From positions 100,791,762 through 100,855,761 of the forward strand of contig OY740769.1 in the NCBI GenBank assembly GCA_963513935.1: a stretch of 64,000 nt of DNA, given 5' to 3'. Within the stretch, counting starts at the first letter, position 1. Every line of letters begins with the position of its first letter. This DNA is from Aphrophora alni. Taxonomy: Eukaryota; Arthropoda; Insecta; Hemiptera; Aphrophoridae. This document shows, piece after piece, positions 34,226-46,317 of the stretch. The position numbers were made by a program, and so were the translations under genes. Under the pieces are notes generated by a model. That model was not told where the DNA came from. It saw nothing but the letters and a program-made list of their open reading frames with translations, and did no database searches.

Positions 34226-34420
34226 TAAACAGTGCAACAATATTGCACACATTTTCCCACCCACTTATCCCAAGAAACGAACCATAACGAGCCGTCGGCG
34301 TCGCCAAAAATATTATTTCGGTAGTTGTTAATCAAAATGTGAAAATGAAAGGTTTCTTTGAAAAAACTTACAAATTGCTTCGTTGTTCAGATACGACTTA
34401 TGCTAATAAATTTGTAAGAC
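34226..34420 (+). repeat. Dispersed repeat family A, 5' part
   Basis: GTGCAACAATATTGCACACATTTTCCCACCC, split here as GTGCAACAATATTGCACAC (34230) and TTTTCCCACCCACTTATCCC, then CGTCGGCGTCGCC, TTTCGGTAGTTGTTAATCAA (34316), and the ATTGCTTCGTTG block (34375). GTGCAA(CAATA)TTGCAC is a short hairpin at its start. Confidence 0.6.
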
Positions 34421-35345
34421 GATTCTATGTTTGTATTCTCAACTGTTATAAACTATTGAACCGATTTCCATGAGAATTGGTACATCATAGTTTCCACTCT
34501 GAAGGAGGTTTCAACGTTGAGGTTTTTTTGATATCTCCATTAGAAGTTGAGATACGACAATGAAAACGTTTTCCTATGTATTTTCTATAAGGAAATGTCA
34601 GCCGTAAAGGTCGACATTTCTTCGTCGATCACAGCATCCACTGGACCGATGTCAATAAAAATCTGCAGTGAAAGTTTTAGACTTTATTTCATATTGATAT
34701 TTAAAAAGAAACTGAGTTATTACAAAAAATATATATGTGCAACAGTTAACGTTCGCGTAAGCGCAGAACTACTCTGTGATTCTGTGTTACAGTTATTATT
34801 GTAGTTCATGTATCATTGAGGATGGCGACTTTGTCGTTGAAATGTCTTTAATTAAGTAAACGTAATTTTTGTGAGCTCTTGTGTTCGAGTTTTATTCTAT
34901 CTAATATTTTTAATTATTGATTTTTAATTATTTGATTTTTCCGCTTATACGTTTTTACTAGCAAATGATTGAATTTACAATAATATTTCAATAATATAAT
35001 AATATAATGAAATATTATTGCTATCTAATATTATCTCACAAGTAAAGTTCAATATTTATTTAATTATTTTGTATTGAATTTATCATTTAAGTAACATGAC
35101 TATTATGGGTAAATAACACGATTTACAACAAAAATAATTTGAAACAGTTGTTATAATTTACTTTTGTTGTTGTTGTTGTTTTGTTTGAAAATTTATAATA
35201 TGTGTTTTAAATTCTTTTTAGGTTGACTTATATAGTGCTTAGTTTATATAGTGCTGTGTTGTGATTGATTGCTTACATCTCGGAAAAATTAACGGTATAT
35301 AAGGTTTATTGCTAATGTGTGACAATTGCGTAGGAGCTTAGATGT
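34421..35345. other. AT-rich stretch with a 13-bp-stem hairpin
   Basis: CAATAATATTTCA (34978) pairs with TGAAATATTATTG (35008-35020) around an ATAATATAATAATATAA-type loop. (TTGTTG)n near 35164-35180. No gene seen; the 85-codon frame at 34547 starts at a non-ATG codon and has no support. Confidence 0.5.
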
Positions 35346-35830
35346 TTTATTTAAAGCAGTAAACAAAAGACCGGCCTCAGGAAAACCGCGTAGAAACCGT
35401 CGAACATTTGCCAACGACAAAATCGAAGGCTACTGAATCTTGAAGTAAATCAACTTATTGATGCCAACGTAAACACCATTATTTTAAAATTGCACGTTTA
35501 TTTGATATTAACAATACATATTTTGATCTTTGAGATGAATGTAGATATTGCAATGCTTTGATGTTTCATTGTGAGATTGGCAGAACGCCTCTGTGTTGTC
35601 ATAAAAGGAGCGTAAGGATAGATATTCCCTAAGGCACATGCAAACTTACAAAATCTAATTACAAGCGATAAACCACATTCACGACATTACGCTACAACAA
35701 CGCACTGGTCTTCACTTTATTTGGAGCCGGATGTTGAAATACCTCCTGATTTGGGCTCTAACTGTTTTAGAATACACAGTTCCGTTTACAACAAAATAAG
35801 TAACTTGGAGAAGTGCGTCCAAGTGTTCTG
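35346..35830 (+). pseudogene. Helitron Rep N-terminal (Helitron_like_N) fragment
   Basis: From 35540 one frame reads CRYCNALMFHCEIGRTPLCC then HKRSVRIDIP (to 35629), and in the same frame RYNNALVFTLFGAGC (from 35690). After a +1 shift at about 35730: DVEIPPDLGSNCFRIHSSVY, NKISNLEKC. This is the order known in arthropod Helitron proteins: C-x2-C-x-A-L...C-C zinc cluster, Y-N-x-A-L-x-F-T-S-x-G, then x-C-F-R-I-H-x-x-x-Y-x-x-I-x-x-L. Stops and a frameshift show decay. The helicase half is absent; a mariner begins 75 bp further on. It lies 1.3 kb above the host exon and on the opposite strand to the other Helitron fragment. Confidence 0.8.
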
Positions 35831-35906
35831 CTAGTCTTCCGTCAGTTATACACAATGGATACTAAAGCAGTTATTCAAAACTGTTAAAATTCTTAACTGA
35901 AAACTA

Positions 35907-37176
35907 CGAGGGAAAGTCAAAAAGTAAAGGTAAATTTTAATTTCCCACCAAATCACACGTATGGCAGCACTAGATTATTTTACTTTAACTCATAATGTAT
36001 ATCAGCTGTTCATTGAAAGTATTGTTAGCTATTTGTGATTTTGTTTAAGATTGTGTGAAATGAGTCGCCTTTGTCTGATTGCACCAAGAAAGAAATGCAA
36101 ACAGTGATACGTTCCTTAATTCAGAAGGTTTGAAACCAGCAGAGATTATTCGACGAATACAGAAGTAATATAGAGAGAGTTGTTTTAATAGAAGCAAGAT
36201 CTACGATCGCTTTAAAGTGGTAGGATTTCTCTGTGTGATGAATAACAGCCTGGTAGGCCTTCCATTCAAAGACAACATTGAAGCGGTTAAACTAACGATT
36301 CTCGATAATCGACGAATTAAAGTTGATGAAATTGCAAGTGAGTTAAATGTAAGTGATGGCTCAGCATATTCAATCATCTACGATTCTTTAAACTTTCGAA
36401 AAGTCTGTGCTCGCTGGGTTCCGCGTAAATTGACCAGCGTCCACAACCCAATCTTTTGAAAATTCCCCAGAAGCATTTGCAACGTCATGAAGAAGAAGAC
36501 TCATTTACTAAGCGAATAATAACAGTTGATGAAACATGGGTCCATCATTTTGAACCAGAGAGTAAGCGACAAAGTTTGGTGTGGAAACATCTTCCACAGC
36601 AAAAAAGTTCAAAACTCAGATGTCTGCAGGAAAGGGAATGATGTCGATATTCTGGGATACGGAAGGTCCAATTTTGTTGAATTCAAGCCTAAATGTCAAA
36701 CGATAATTAGTGTGAACAACAAACAATAAACGCTACTGTGAACTACTGTGTTTATTGAAGCCAAAAATCAAACCCAAAAGAAATGGTAAACTTTCACAAG
36801 GGGTGATTTTACTTCAGAATAACGCTCGACCCCATTCGACCAAAAACACAGTCCGGTGCCTTCAAAATCTTGGTTTTCAACCCCCAACCATATAGTCCAG
36901 AACTGGCATCAAGCGATTACATCTTTTTGTTCCATACAAAAACAGTTACGAGGGAATCATTATCGATCTGATGAAGAGGCCATTGAAACGTGTAAAATTG
37001 AGGACCAAAAACCTTCTTCCAGGAAGGAATTAAAATGCTCGTTAAAAGATGGACTACGTTTATAGAAGTAGGAGGGGATTATGTTGAAAACTAATGCTAC
37101 TATTATTTATGTAAGTATGTACACTAAATATATAGACTTTTTTTTCAATTTCACTTTACTTTTTGACTTACCCTGA
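35907..37176 (+). mobile_element. Full-length dead mariner element with terminal inverted repeats
   Basis: 1270 bp between TA dinucleotides (35905-35906 and 37177-37178). Left end CGAGGGAAAGTCAAAAAGTA, right end its near complement TACTTTTTGACTTACCCTGA; about 26 of 32 terminal bases match. The broken transposase gives, in order, a first helix-turn-helix (GLKPAEIIRRIQKQY-like, 36120-36170), KVDEIASELNVSDGSAYSII then RKVCARWVPRKLT (36310-36435), VDETWVHHFEPESKRQ (first catalytic Asp at 36528), LLQNNARPH where the second Asp is Asn (36818), SSDY with the third Asp (36915), and FIEVGGDYVEN-stop at the end (about 37050-37094). At least three frameshifts and several stops. Size and ends are those of a complete mariner. 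Confidence 0.93.
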
Positions 37177-38000
37177 TACTAAAATGTATTATGTAATTTA
37201 ACAATCAATGTTGAACCTGAAATATTCGCGTGCTAAGCCCCGGGTAACAGCGTGTTTCAATATAAAAAACATTACTACTTAAAAGTGATTATTCATTTTC
37301 ACTTTTTGTTTGACAACTAGTAAAATGTCATTTTTGATGACAAATATTTCTGGTTTGTTTTTGAAGATGGGTGAATGGGAAACTTTGTGCAATGTTTGTC
37401 CTCCATTTATTATTACTTACTTAACATACTGTTAAATTTAGTATTATCCTTTATACTTGAATTTCATAAAGCCTTGAAATACCTATAAATTACTCATGAA
37501 ATTAATACTTCTACAAAAATATCACGACGAGAAAGAATTTTAGTTCCCACAATATTTAGAAAGATGAAACAGCATTCCTGTCTCCTCAAAACCAGAATAT
37601 TCTGTAAATATTCATGGTATGGTTATTAAAATAAGGTTCGCGTCATGGTATCGTGAGTTCACGGATGCAGTGAGCTATGCGAAGACTAACAAAAGTGACG
37701 CCTTGTGTGTGGTGTACAGAATGACAAAATCATTTGCAAGGTCATTTACTTTACGTGAAACAACTGTCTTGAAAACAAAGCAAGATAAAAACAAGAATTA
37801 TTAATGTAATTATATTATTCAGAGATTTCAAAATTTTCAGAGTGTAATCTTTTTGGTAAGCATTTCTTAATGGAACAAAAAATATGGAACTGCCTACTTA
37901 ATAATTTTTTTTTTGGTCTAGGTACTTTTTTGGAGATTGCACTTTTCTTTTTTTTTTTTTGATACCTAACATACAAATTTTTACTTCAGAATGACTTTTT
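37177..38000. other. AT-rich stretch after the mariner
   Basis: Includes an inverted family A end at 37365-37400 (GATGGGTGAATGGGAAACTT, TGTGCAATG). The 61-codon frame at 37619-37804 (first codon ATG) contains FASWYREFTDAVSYAKTNKS but has no family match or splice signal; it could be a chance frame. Confidence 0.35.
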
Positions 38001-38450
38001 TTTTTTTTTTCATTTCATAAATGAATTCCATAACCTTTCCAAGAAAAAATATTTTTAACAAGTTGGGTTTTGGATAATATTTTTTGTGAATTTTTCAAAA
38101 TAAGCCAAACTTTTCACCTATATTTCACTTTTTCCATTTGTGACTGATTTAAAAGAAAATTTCAAAAATGAAACATTTTTTTAACGATTTTTAGTAACTA
38201 ATAAATTCCAGAACTTTTGCATATTTTGAAACAAAAATTAGAAAAATTCGTTTATATGACTATGGAGACTTTTGTTGAAGTTTCCACTTTTTCAATTGGA
38301 CATTTTTTCATTAATAACTCCAAATGTTTTCTTCCAAATGATTTTTTCATTTCATAAATGAATTCTATGAACCTTTCCAAGAAGAAAAAAGATATGTAAC
38401 AAGTTGAGTTTTGGATAATCCTATTAATATTTTTTTTGTAAATTAAAAAA
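38001..38450 (+). repeat. Two tandem copies of a ~340-bp unit (partial)
   Basis: TTTCATTTCATAAATGAATT at 38008 and again at 38347, followed in both by CC(T)ATGAACCTTTCCAAGAA and then AACAAGTTGAGTTTTGGATA (38059 and 38399). The two copies are about 340 bp apart and some 10-15% diverged. AT-rich, no coding capacity. Confidence 0.75.
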
Positions 38451-39500
38451 AAAAAAAAGTATTAACAAAGGTGGAAAAATGGCCTGCCAATTTGGGAATT
38501 TGAATAACCTCTTACATAATTAAAGAGGCCATTATATTACTTTTTTGAGATATAACAAAAATTCCAAAAGGGGATTTGTAGTACATAATTAGATCACCCA
38601 AGAACAAATTAGTATTAATGGCACGAAAACCAATTCAGCCTTTTAGCATACAACCTCCAACGTCCAATCATTAAAACAATAGTTTTGATCAGAGATTTAT
38701 GATTACGAAAAGTTTATGGCATAGTCTAATTAAGTTTGTACTCTATTAAAATAAAATAAACGCGTACTTTATAAAACAATAATAGCGTCCAAGATTCATT
38801 TTCACTTTTTAACTGTAGCTATCGAAATTAATTTTTGGAGATGGCGATGAAAACAGTACTTAAAATTTTGATATTACTGAATTTTGTTTACATGTTAATG
38901 AGTAGGTTATGTATTGTTTTTGCAGCCTGTATAAAGTGTTCAGATTTGGCTTATTTGTTTACAATAACAAATTAACTCTCATTTTGTTAAAACGAATGAA
39001 ATTAAAGTTCCTCGCAGTTTGTGAAACTTATTCGTCATTTTATGCCCCAATTTAGAAATGTGGAATTATCTGGGTTCTTTTCCGTTATTATCTCCCCAAA
39101 TGAATATCTTGTTAAATTATATATAGTCCAGTATGGGATATTTTGTACAGCATAATTTGACTCTTGTTTAAACATTTATTTCACACTATACCAATTCTTT
39201 ACTATCACACATTTACCAATTCTGATTTCTATTTATTCTCAGTACATTAACAAAGGTTAAAGAAGGACTCAGACTTCCTGTGGGCTGTAACTAAACTGCC
39301 TCGTTGGTTCAAAGTACAAATCAGTTTTACATTTACATTTTTCATTACTGTCACTTACACGCAGCAAACAATAACGATTGTTAATGTATTCAAAACATTC
39401 TGCAATAAATCATTGAGACTTGATGGACGATTTACGATAAGCAAATCCAACTCCTCCATTGTTAGCGTGTGAAGCTGTAACTACCGAGCTTCAATAATAC
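38451..39500. other. AT-rich stretch, nothing recognised
   Basis: 39270-39490 is slightly more balanced in composition (GACTTCCTGTGGGCTGTAAC; TCCAACTCCTCCATTG) but no frame or exon could be supported. Confidence 0.4.
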
Positions 39501-39910
39501 AAATGCAAAATGTAATTTTAGTCAATTTGTATTTAAGCAGACGTTATAACATTGCACAAACACAATAAAAAATAAACGAATAAAACTAAACGTTGAAAAC
39601 ATATTTATATTTTAAAGTAGGATATAAACTAGTTTCACTTGTGCCATAAACGCTGCGTAGTTAATTAAAACAATTTTAACGAAATAGGTAGAGCAGATTT
39701 TGAGAAATTTATGATTATTAAATTTTTTTACTAAAAACTAATAAACAGGTATTTTTAAGTGATGGTTTTATTAGGGTACTTAGAGGCCAAACTTCACTAA
39801 AAGTAACAGTCGATTTTGATAAAATCATAATTTTATGTTTTTCGTATGGCAGCTATGTCTCTTATTTTAATCAAATAAGATTTATGTTGAGGATGGATTT
39901 ATTGCACAAG
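39501..39910 (+). repeat. Dispersed repeat family A, partial copy
   Basis: CTTGTGCCATAAACGCTGCG (39639), AAATAGGTAGAGCAGATTTT, GAGAAATTTATGATTATTAA, AGTGATGGTTTTATTAGGGT and GTCGATTTTGATAAAATCAT (39810) are recognisable, strongly diverged family A blocks. Confidence 0.5.
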
Positions 39911-40829
39911 CTTAAATTGTTTTTTTACTTTTTGATAAACAACTACAACCAAACTTTCATTTTTTGTCTTGATTAGTTTTGTTTTCTATTTATTTGTTTT
40001 TGTATAATTTATTTTACACTTAATATTATCATAATTTTTATCACAAAAAAAGTTTGGTTCTTTTTGGATGCCGATTAAAAGCTACTCAAAATAAAGTTTT
40101 GTGGACGATATATAGGGTATTGAATTTACTACAGTTACTGTACATTTAATTACGAGCAAACACTTGTGGAGAACAGAGCCAGGGCCAGTCCTATTTAATG
40201 ACACCTGTTAAATCTCCACTTTAGGCGCGAAGTTTTAATATATTCTACTTTAAAGTAATTTATTCTTCCAAACAAACAATCTTTAGACATTTCTGATTTG
40301 TCAGGCTTTTTTTTCGTTTGGCCTATACATAAGTTCTCAATAGACTTAATTTCTATATTACGAATTTGTTGCTAAATAGTCGATTATGACAATTATATAC
40401 TCAAGACCGAGTGAATTTAGAAATAATGAGGCTCTTTAGATAAAAAAAGTAATGTCGTTTGATATTCTAATGGTAATTAACATCATTGATAGTACAACAT
40501 GAAAAGTGATGTAGTACAACGTTTATATAGAGATGATTCATCGTATAATTATAGATACTTACAGTTATGACTAATAAGTAGTGATAAATTTGTCATTAAG
40601 AAGTGTTAGGTTAAACACGGTTCAACAGTACACTTATAAAGTGTATATGTCGACTAACAACTGTTCCAACAAATAAAAGAATCGTTCAAATTGAAAATTA
40701 TAAATCGAATTTGATGCTTTGTTATAGAATTCTGTCAAAACAGAAAGCTACGTAAAAGTTTATTAAGGGTGTGCAATACTACAACGAAACTAACTTATTT
40801 TTTCATTGTCGTTTAAAAGATAAAACCTC
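39911..40829. other. AT-rich stretch, nothing recognised
   Basis: No coding match and no clear repeat structure. Confidence 0.4.
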
Positions 40830-40990
40830 TCTGTTAATAACCATAAAAAAAGAAAGAAAACTAGATAAAGATAGCTAGCCCTCGAATACTCTAATAGCGT
40901 CAAAGTCGAAAAAGAATTAGTGTTGGCCAAAAGAGACTTGATAGGCAAGATGTAAGAGAGGCATTGCCACGACTGTAGTTACTACAGTGA
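40830..40990 (-). repeat. Dispersed repeat family C, inverted partial copy
   Basis: CCTCGAATACTCTAATAGCG (40880), TCAAAGTCGAAAAAGAATTA, AAGAGACTTGATAGGCAAGA (40931) and TAAGAGAGGCATTGCC follow the family C order in reverse. Confidence 0.65.
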
Positions 40991-41559
40991 GCTCCTGAGG
41001 AACAAAACAGATCTATGCAGCCGTTTGTAGATAAACTGATGTAATAGGCGGGAATTTGTTCGTAAACTATTTTTTCGTATAAACAACTTTCAAATCACCT
41101 TATGGTATTTATAACGGGTCCATTATTTAAATTAAGAACACAATAAGTGAATATCTAAAAAAAACAGCTTTGTAAACAAAAGTTATTTGCTGTAAAGTGG
41201 AGAATAAAATAGCAAAACATTTTTGTTCGAAGGTGAAATCTTTTTTTATAAATAGATATATTTTTGTGTACATTTTTATTCTATGGTGAAAAAACATTGC
41301 ACAAAATTTCTCACTCAGGCAATTAAAACTTAACGGCTATTTATGACAAAAATTAAAATGTTTTAATACCAGAATGCTAAACATGGTTAGAATCCATACA
41401 GTTATATTAATTATTTTCCATTAATACTGCTTACCCCTCGCTTACATTATAACAAATGAATTTTCTTGAACTTGCAAAAAAATTGAATCATGGACTGAAA
41501 GTGAAACTATCTCACTGGTATCCTTTCTAAGCTTCTAAATCCTTTTTACATCGTACAAG

Positions 41560-41900
41560 ATCACGATCGACTTCTTAGCGTTCACAAAACACGACAATAA
41601 CTACAACTGAATTAATTTTTACACGTTTGCTTCTGTTATTAATTTCACACGACATTATATTTCAATTTAAAAGAAGACGAACAGGCGAGAACACTTTCAC
41701 CATTTTCCCTTCCTTTCTGTCGGCAGTTCTATTGAATCTGTCTAATTATTTTACTTCCGCGGTGAATCTAATTCAATTGAAAATAACTTTTTGCATTTCT
41801 ATATGCCTACAACACTGTGCCCAACGCAGGGAATAGAAAGCGACAGTTAAATTGCCACAGCTGTCCGTAACATTCCTGGGAATGAGTCAGGATTTAAATT
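41560..41900. other. GC-richer single-copy-looking segment
   Basis: A local rise in GC and CpG (ATCACGATCGACTTCTTAGC, ACTTCCGCGGTGAATC, GCCCAACGCAGGG, ACAGCTGTCC) with no match to families A-D. A 69-codon frame (41627-41836) has no ATG and no family match. On the minus strand it lies 7.5 kb upstream of the host exon, so a promoter or 5' exon of that gene is a possibility, without direct support. Confidence 0.3.
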
Positions 41901-41974
41901 ATCACAATTACTTTGGTAAACAAACAGTGTCAAGTGTCTGATATATATACAATCACATCACGTCATTCGATTAA

Positions 41975-42620
41975 TAGGCGCCATCATGGTACTTACCCAG
42001 CCTGAAGGACAAAAGCGGGTTTCTTATGTCTTTTAGATTATGTTGAATTGTTTGATAGATTAAGGGCTTAATCCAATAGGGTAAATATATTTTAAAATAT
42101 TTCTTAAGCAATTTTTCTCCCCCGTAATTGTTTACAGCACAACTTTCCATCCGATAGACCTTAACGGGTCTTATAAAAAAAACGTCCATTTGCTTCACTC
42201 GTGTGAGTGTCTCGGTCTTATCGAAGATGTACACTATAGGCTTTGTTATTACTATATAAGAATATCACATTTTATTGGGAGGTCAGGTTTCCAAATTACA
42301 TTTTTGACAATAATTTCGTTATTTGCAATTGTAGAGAGGCGGGATTGACACTCTTACGAGGAGAATTGAAGTCTTTCTAAATTTGTATTTAATTCGATGT
42401 GTTGTAAGTTGAATAACACACGAGATTTGAAAAAAAAAAAAAAAAAAAAAAGTTAAATTTTTCTGAATTTCTATTTCTATATGAGTCCCCTAGACCAGGT
42501 TTCGTGCTTCTATCTTAATATTTGTGGCCGCTATCGTACTTACGTGCAGCCAAAGACAAAGACGGATGTGTCGAAAATCAGTTAAAAACACGGAGCTCGA
42601 ATTTTTTAAGGATTACCAAA
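41975..42620 (-). repeat. Dispersed repeat family B, inverted copy with poly-A
   Basis: CATCATGGTACTTACCCAGC (41984), GTCAGGTTTCCAAATTACAT (42283), GAGAGGCGGGATTGACACTC (42335), ACACACGAGATTTG (42417), then 22 A (42430-42451), and TTGTGGCCGCTATCGTACTT (42522). These are family B landmarks in reverse order. Frames of 64-87 codons inside are chance frames. Confidence 0.65.
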
Positions 42621-43997
42621 CCTACCCAATACTTCGTATACTGGGAAAGTATACGTTTTATTTTATTAAAGGACATCATCTGTTTTTCCACTTCAATGTT
42701 TTATTTGGTATTGTAGATATTAGATATTATCTCATCATATTCTAAGAAGATTGTTTCCGTGTGTAATCGATGCATCGGTTTCTCTCGACATTCAAGCGAG
42801 GTTCCTGTCGAATACATTGTAAAAGGTACATTCAGACGAGTATCAAACCCCAACAAATGAGCTGTTTGAAAATCGAAAAAAGAACTAGTTAAAAATTAAA
42901 TACTGAGTAATTATATAATAATAATTTAATAATTTTTATAATGGTATTTCGTTTTTAATAAATTTAGTGTTAAAATATTTGAAATGTATTATTTTTAGAC
43001 GCATAAATTATTATTTTTCTAATAAATAATATCTCATTAATATCTCTCATCAACTTACGTTTAACTAATTGACCTTCAATTATATTAAATAGTTCAATAA
43101 AATAGTTTGCAGCCATCCTTGTGAAATTAAAGAATTTCTCATTGGAAAATGCAGGGTTGGGAAGTCGTATCTAGACAACAACGTAGAGGGTTAGAGGGGA
43201 CAACGTTGTACCTCTTGGGCACGACGCTTTTATGAAAATTGACTTTACAGATTTTGCTCAAATATAGCTCCTAAGAAAGCGAACAAAACGTCGTCTCTTT
43301 AGAAAGCATGTTTTAAATTTGCAGTAAAAAAAGAAAAAAGAAAATAAATCATAACGACAGGTTAGAAGGTCGAATATCTCAAACCAACCCGGACAAACTA
43401 AGACGCAGATAAAAGAAAGAAAACATCGATCGGTAGTCAGATTTCATTTCGATCCATTCCAAATTATTAAAGTCACTCTACATTGAAAGATAATAAGGTC
43501 TGAAAAGAGAGATTAGTATTTCTCCTTGAACAAAACTTCTTGTCAACGGAAATAAACCATTTACTCTTTGTTATGTAAATTCTTTGGTTTACTTCCTGGT
43601 TGACAAGACATGGAGAAAGTAAACACATAAAGTAAGTTCTTGGCCATTGTGACATAACGCTTTACTGTAGGCAATTCAATTTAATATTTGACACAATGTA
43701 ATCTAGCGCACTTCTGTTCAATCATCAAAATTTTACTTTCACAGAAATATTGCACCAGCGATGTGAGGTATTGTGTCTCTCCCATTTGTTGGTTAAAAGA
43801 AGAAAAACCTCTCAGTCATCACTGCAGACAAATCGATGGTACTTACTCTGATCATACTAGCAAATATTCCAAATGCCTTGGGTTGGGCACTGTAGGAAAT
43901 TTTATTGGTTGATAAAGGGGTCTTGCACCTTAAAAAATAGTTTATTAAAAACCATTGTTACACGATACAATCTTGTTGAGCACTGTGGTGAAATTCA
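42621..43997. other. AT-rich stretch with family A and C scraps
   Basis: Inverted family A wording near 43225-43300 (ACAGATTTTGCTCAAATATA) and family B/C scraps near 43800-43915 (CCTCTCAGTCATCACTG; GATGGTACTTACTCTGATCA). No gene is supported. Confidence 0.45.
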
Positions 43998-44296
43998 CAA
44001 TAATAATTTGAATTTGCCCCTAACCACAATCACTGGAACTTAATAAAACACAATTATCTGATTGATTGTTCTTTATTAATTATATCCACTTAATGCCCTG
44101 ATGTACATTTCGATAACATGGTTATCATCATCGGAGTATGATAATAACCGATGATAACTCCGATGATGATAACCATGTTATCGAAATGTACATCAGGGCA
44201 TTAAGTGGATATAATTAATAAAGAACAATCAATCAGATAATTGTGTTTTATTAAGTTCCAGTGATTGTGGTTAGGGGCAAATTCAAATTATTATTG
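43998..44296. mobile_element. 299-bp near-perfect palindrome, Penelope-like terminal repeat pair
   Basis: CAATAATAATTTGAATTTGC (43998) to about 44137 is repeated inverted and virtually unchanged to 44296, with only about 20 bp at the axis. Each arm reads, outward from the axis, CCGATGAT-GATAAC-CAT-GTTATC-GAAATG, then TACATCAGGGCATTAAGTGG and a TTGTGTTTTATTAAG tail. The GATGA, 6-bp stem, GAAA order is the core of a hammerhead ribozyme, as found in the repeats of Penelope-like elements, whose copies often carry inverted terminal repeats. Arms are nearly identical, so the structure is young or maintained. Confidence 0.7.
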
Positions 44297-44309
44297 CTAC
44301 ACGAGTTTC

Positions 44310-44935
44310 TGAACTTCCTAATTGAGTGTATCCACTATCTTCTTACCGTTGGCTGGTCCTAGCGAGCCTCATATACGTCTTAAAGATTTCCACCCCCTTT
44401 CCTCGTGTCAGTGTCTCGACCCTAACGAGCCTCAAAGCTGTACAATTTAAAGGTGCCTCCACTCGCTACGCTGTTGTCGATGATTCGTCCAAACTGGATG
44501 GCATAACTAGGAATTACACATTTTCTTGGGAGAGTTGGAATTTACATTTTGACAATAACTTCGCTATCTGTCATCGTAGAGATATACGATTGACACCATC
44601 ACATAAAGAATTGAAATCTGCAAATTTGTGTCAAATTCAGTGTGTTATCTGTTGAATAACACAAGAAATACGTACACAATATTTTTAAGGTAGCTGCCAT
44701 TTTGACATTTTTCATTATATTTTTCTTAATTCAATAGGATTCTAAATGAGCTCGCTATAATCCTCTATACTATATTAATGTTCCTATCTTAATTTTTCAA
44801 GGTACTATCGTACTTACGTACAGACGACAACTACAACGACAGACGGCTTGTCGAAAACACTTTTTCAGATTCCTGAAGCTATTAGATTTGTTAATGGAGA
44901 AAGAAATTTTTTACGATTGGCATATTTAGTTCTTA
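44310..44935 (-). repeat. Dispersed repeat family B, inverted copy
   Basis: CAATTTAAAGGTGCCTCCAC, GATGGCATAACTAGGAATTA, CATTTTGACAATAACTTCGC (44543), GTCATCGTAGAGATATACGA, TATTGAATAACACAAGAAAT-type block (44654), TAGCTGCCATTTTGACATTT (44692) and GGTACTATCGTACTTACGTA (44801). The 109-codon plus frame (44326-44655) runs through this repeat and is not a gene. Confidence 0.65.
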
Positions 44936-44984
44936 TACAGATAAATAAATAAAGGAGAAAAGAGTATAAGACTCCTCCGTCTTT

Positions 44985-45105
44985 CAATACTCTAGACAAG
45001 AGTTGTTTAAGAGAAACCTGATAGGAAAGATCTAATCCAATACTAAAAGTGTAGATCGAACTCTCGGGTTCGAGTATAAGTGAACCTCTGAGAGTGATAC
45101 TGTTT
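44985..45105 (-). repeat. Dispersed repeat family C, inverted partial copy
   Basis: CTTTCAATACTCTAGACAAG, AGAAACCTGATAGGAAAGAT (45014), AGTGTAGATCGAACTCTCGG (45047), CCTCTGAGAGTGATACT. Confidence 0.6.
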
Positions 45106-46315
45106 TAACTCAACCATTTGGCATTTTGTCTTTACGTATGGTAACTGTGTTATAGCAAAAGAATCTATTAAATTTTATAAAGTTTTAAAATAAAGTTCAT
45201 TACACCAAGGAAGATTGATGTATGTAAAAGGTTATTTATCATTTTAAAATGGCGTAACCTAGGCTCCTGTAAAATAGCGTACTGTATATTTCCAAGGCTC
45301 CTAATCAAACTCAGCCTACATCTAAAATTTAAACAACATCGGAAAAAAGGTAATTGAAAAGTATAAATACTACGTTAGCTATTCTAAAAACAATCCGACA
45401 ACAAAGAGGGTTTAGCCTTACTTTGTAGGTTATAGGTGTGATTGCAATAGACTTTATAATATGTATAATAACTGAGAAACTGTTACAATGAGCGACCTTC
45501 ACAACACCTACGACTACCATGGCCTTACATAGATTGCACTTGACACCTACTGTCTGCCAAGTAGATGTTAAGTGACACAAAGCTCAATTTAATGGAAACT
45601 GAATCAAATCGTTGATATGAAACTTTCGATATATGACTAATTTTCGATATTTAACAAAATATTTGGAAATTTCCCGAACTTGAAGAATTATTTTTCGTAA
45701 AACACCATGTTTAGAACACAATTGTAAGATTCTTATTTTAACTTTAAAACTTACTCGGATAATTAATTTTTGCTATTTGAAAATAACAGGATTAAAGTAA
45801 TGTATAGTTGTATCCTGTAATATTGTTCTAAAACTGATGTTGTTCTTTCGAGAAACGATATCTTAAAGGACAGGGTATCTCCAAAATTATGGCTAAACAT
45901 CTGGAAAAATTAAGGTTGGATTAAAAAAAAATTTCAGATAAAAAGTTTCTCACATTTTAGTGTAGATTAAGAATATACAAAAAATAACAAATTTGCTATT
46001 TTTTAAAATTGACTTGACTTTCAAATTACAGAGACTAATCAAACAATTAATGTCATTTTATTTCAGTCTCAATTCCAAATAACTTTCGTGTGGACATTTT
46101 TTGTTTCCTAAGTTTGCTATTTTTGAAACAATTACTTGTTCTCAAATTACATGAACCAGCTAATATATAAAGATGAATAGTAAATACTTAAAGTTTTGTG
46201 TGAGTTTTGAGTACCTATTGAGCCCAAACAAGCATTTAAAAAAATATGTTTGTCTACATGTCTATCCGTAATGATTTCTAAAATCGATATTTATGAATTT
46301 AGATGTTCAATGAGC
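45106..46315. other. AT-rich stretch, nothing recognised
   Basis: Includes an 83-codon minus frame (45580-45329) beginning MCHLTSTWQTVGVKCNLCKA; it starts at ATG but lacks a family match. No gene is called. Confidence 0.35.
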
Positions 46316-46317
46316 AC

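Noticed and set aside
44326..44655. 109-codon plus frame
   Set aside because: Lies within an inverted family B repeat; other copies do not keep the frame.
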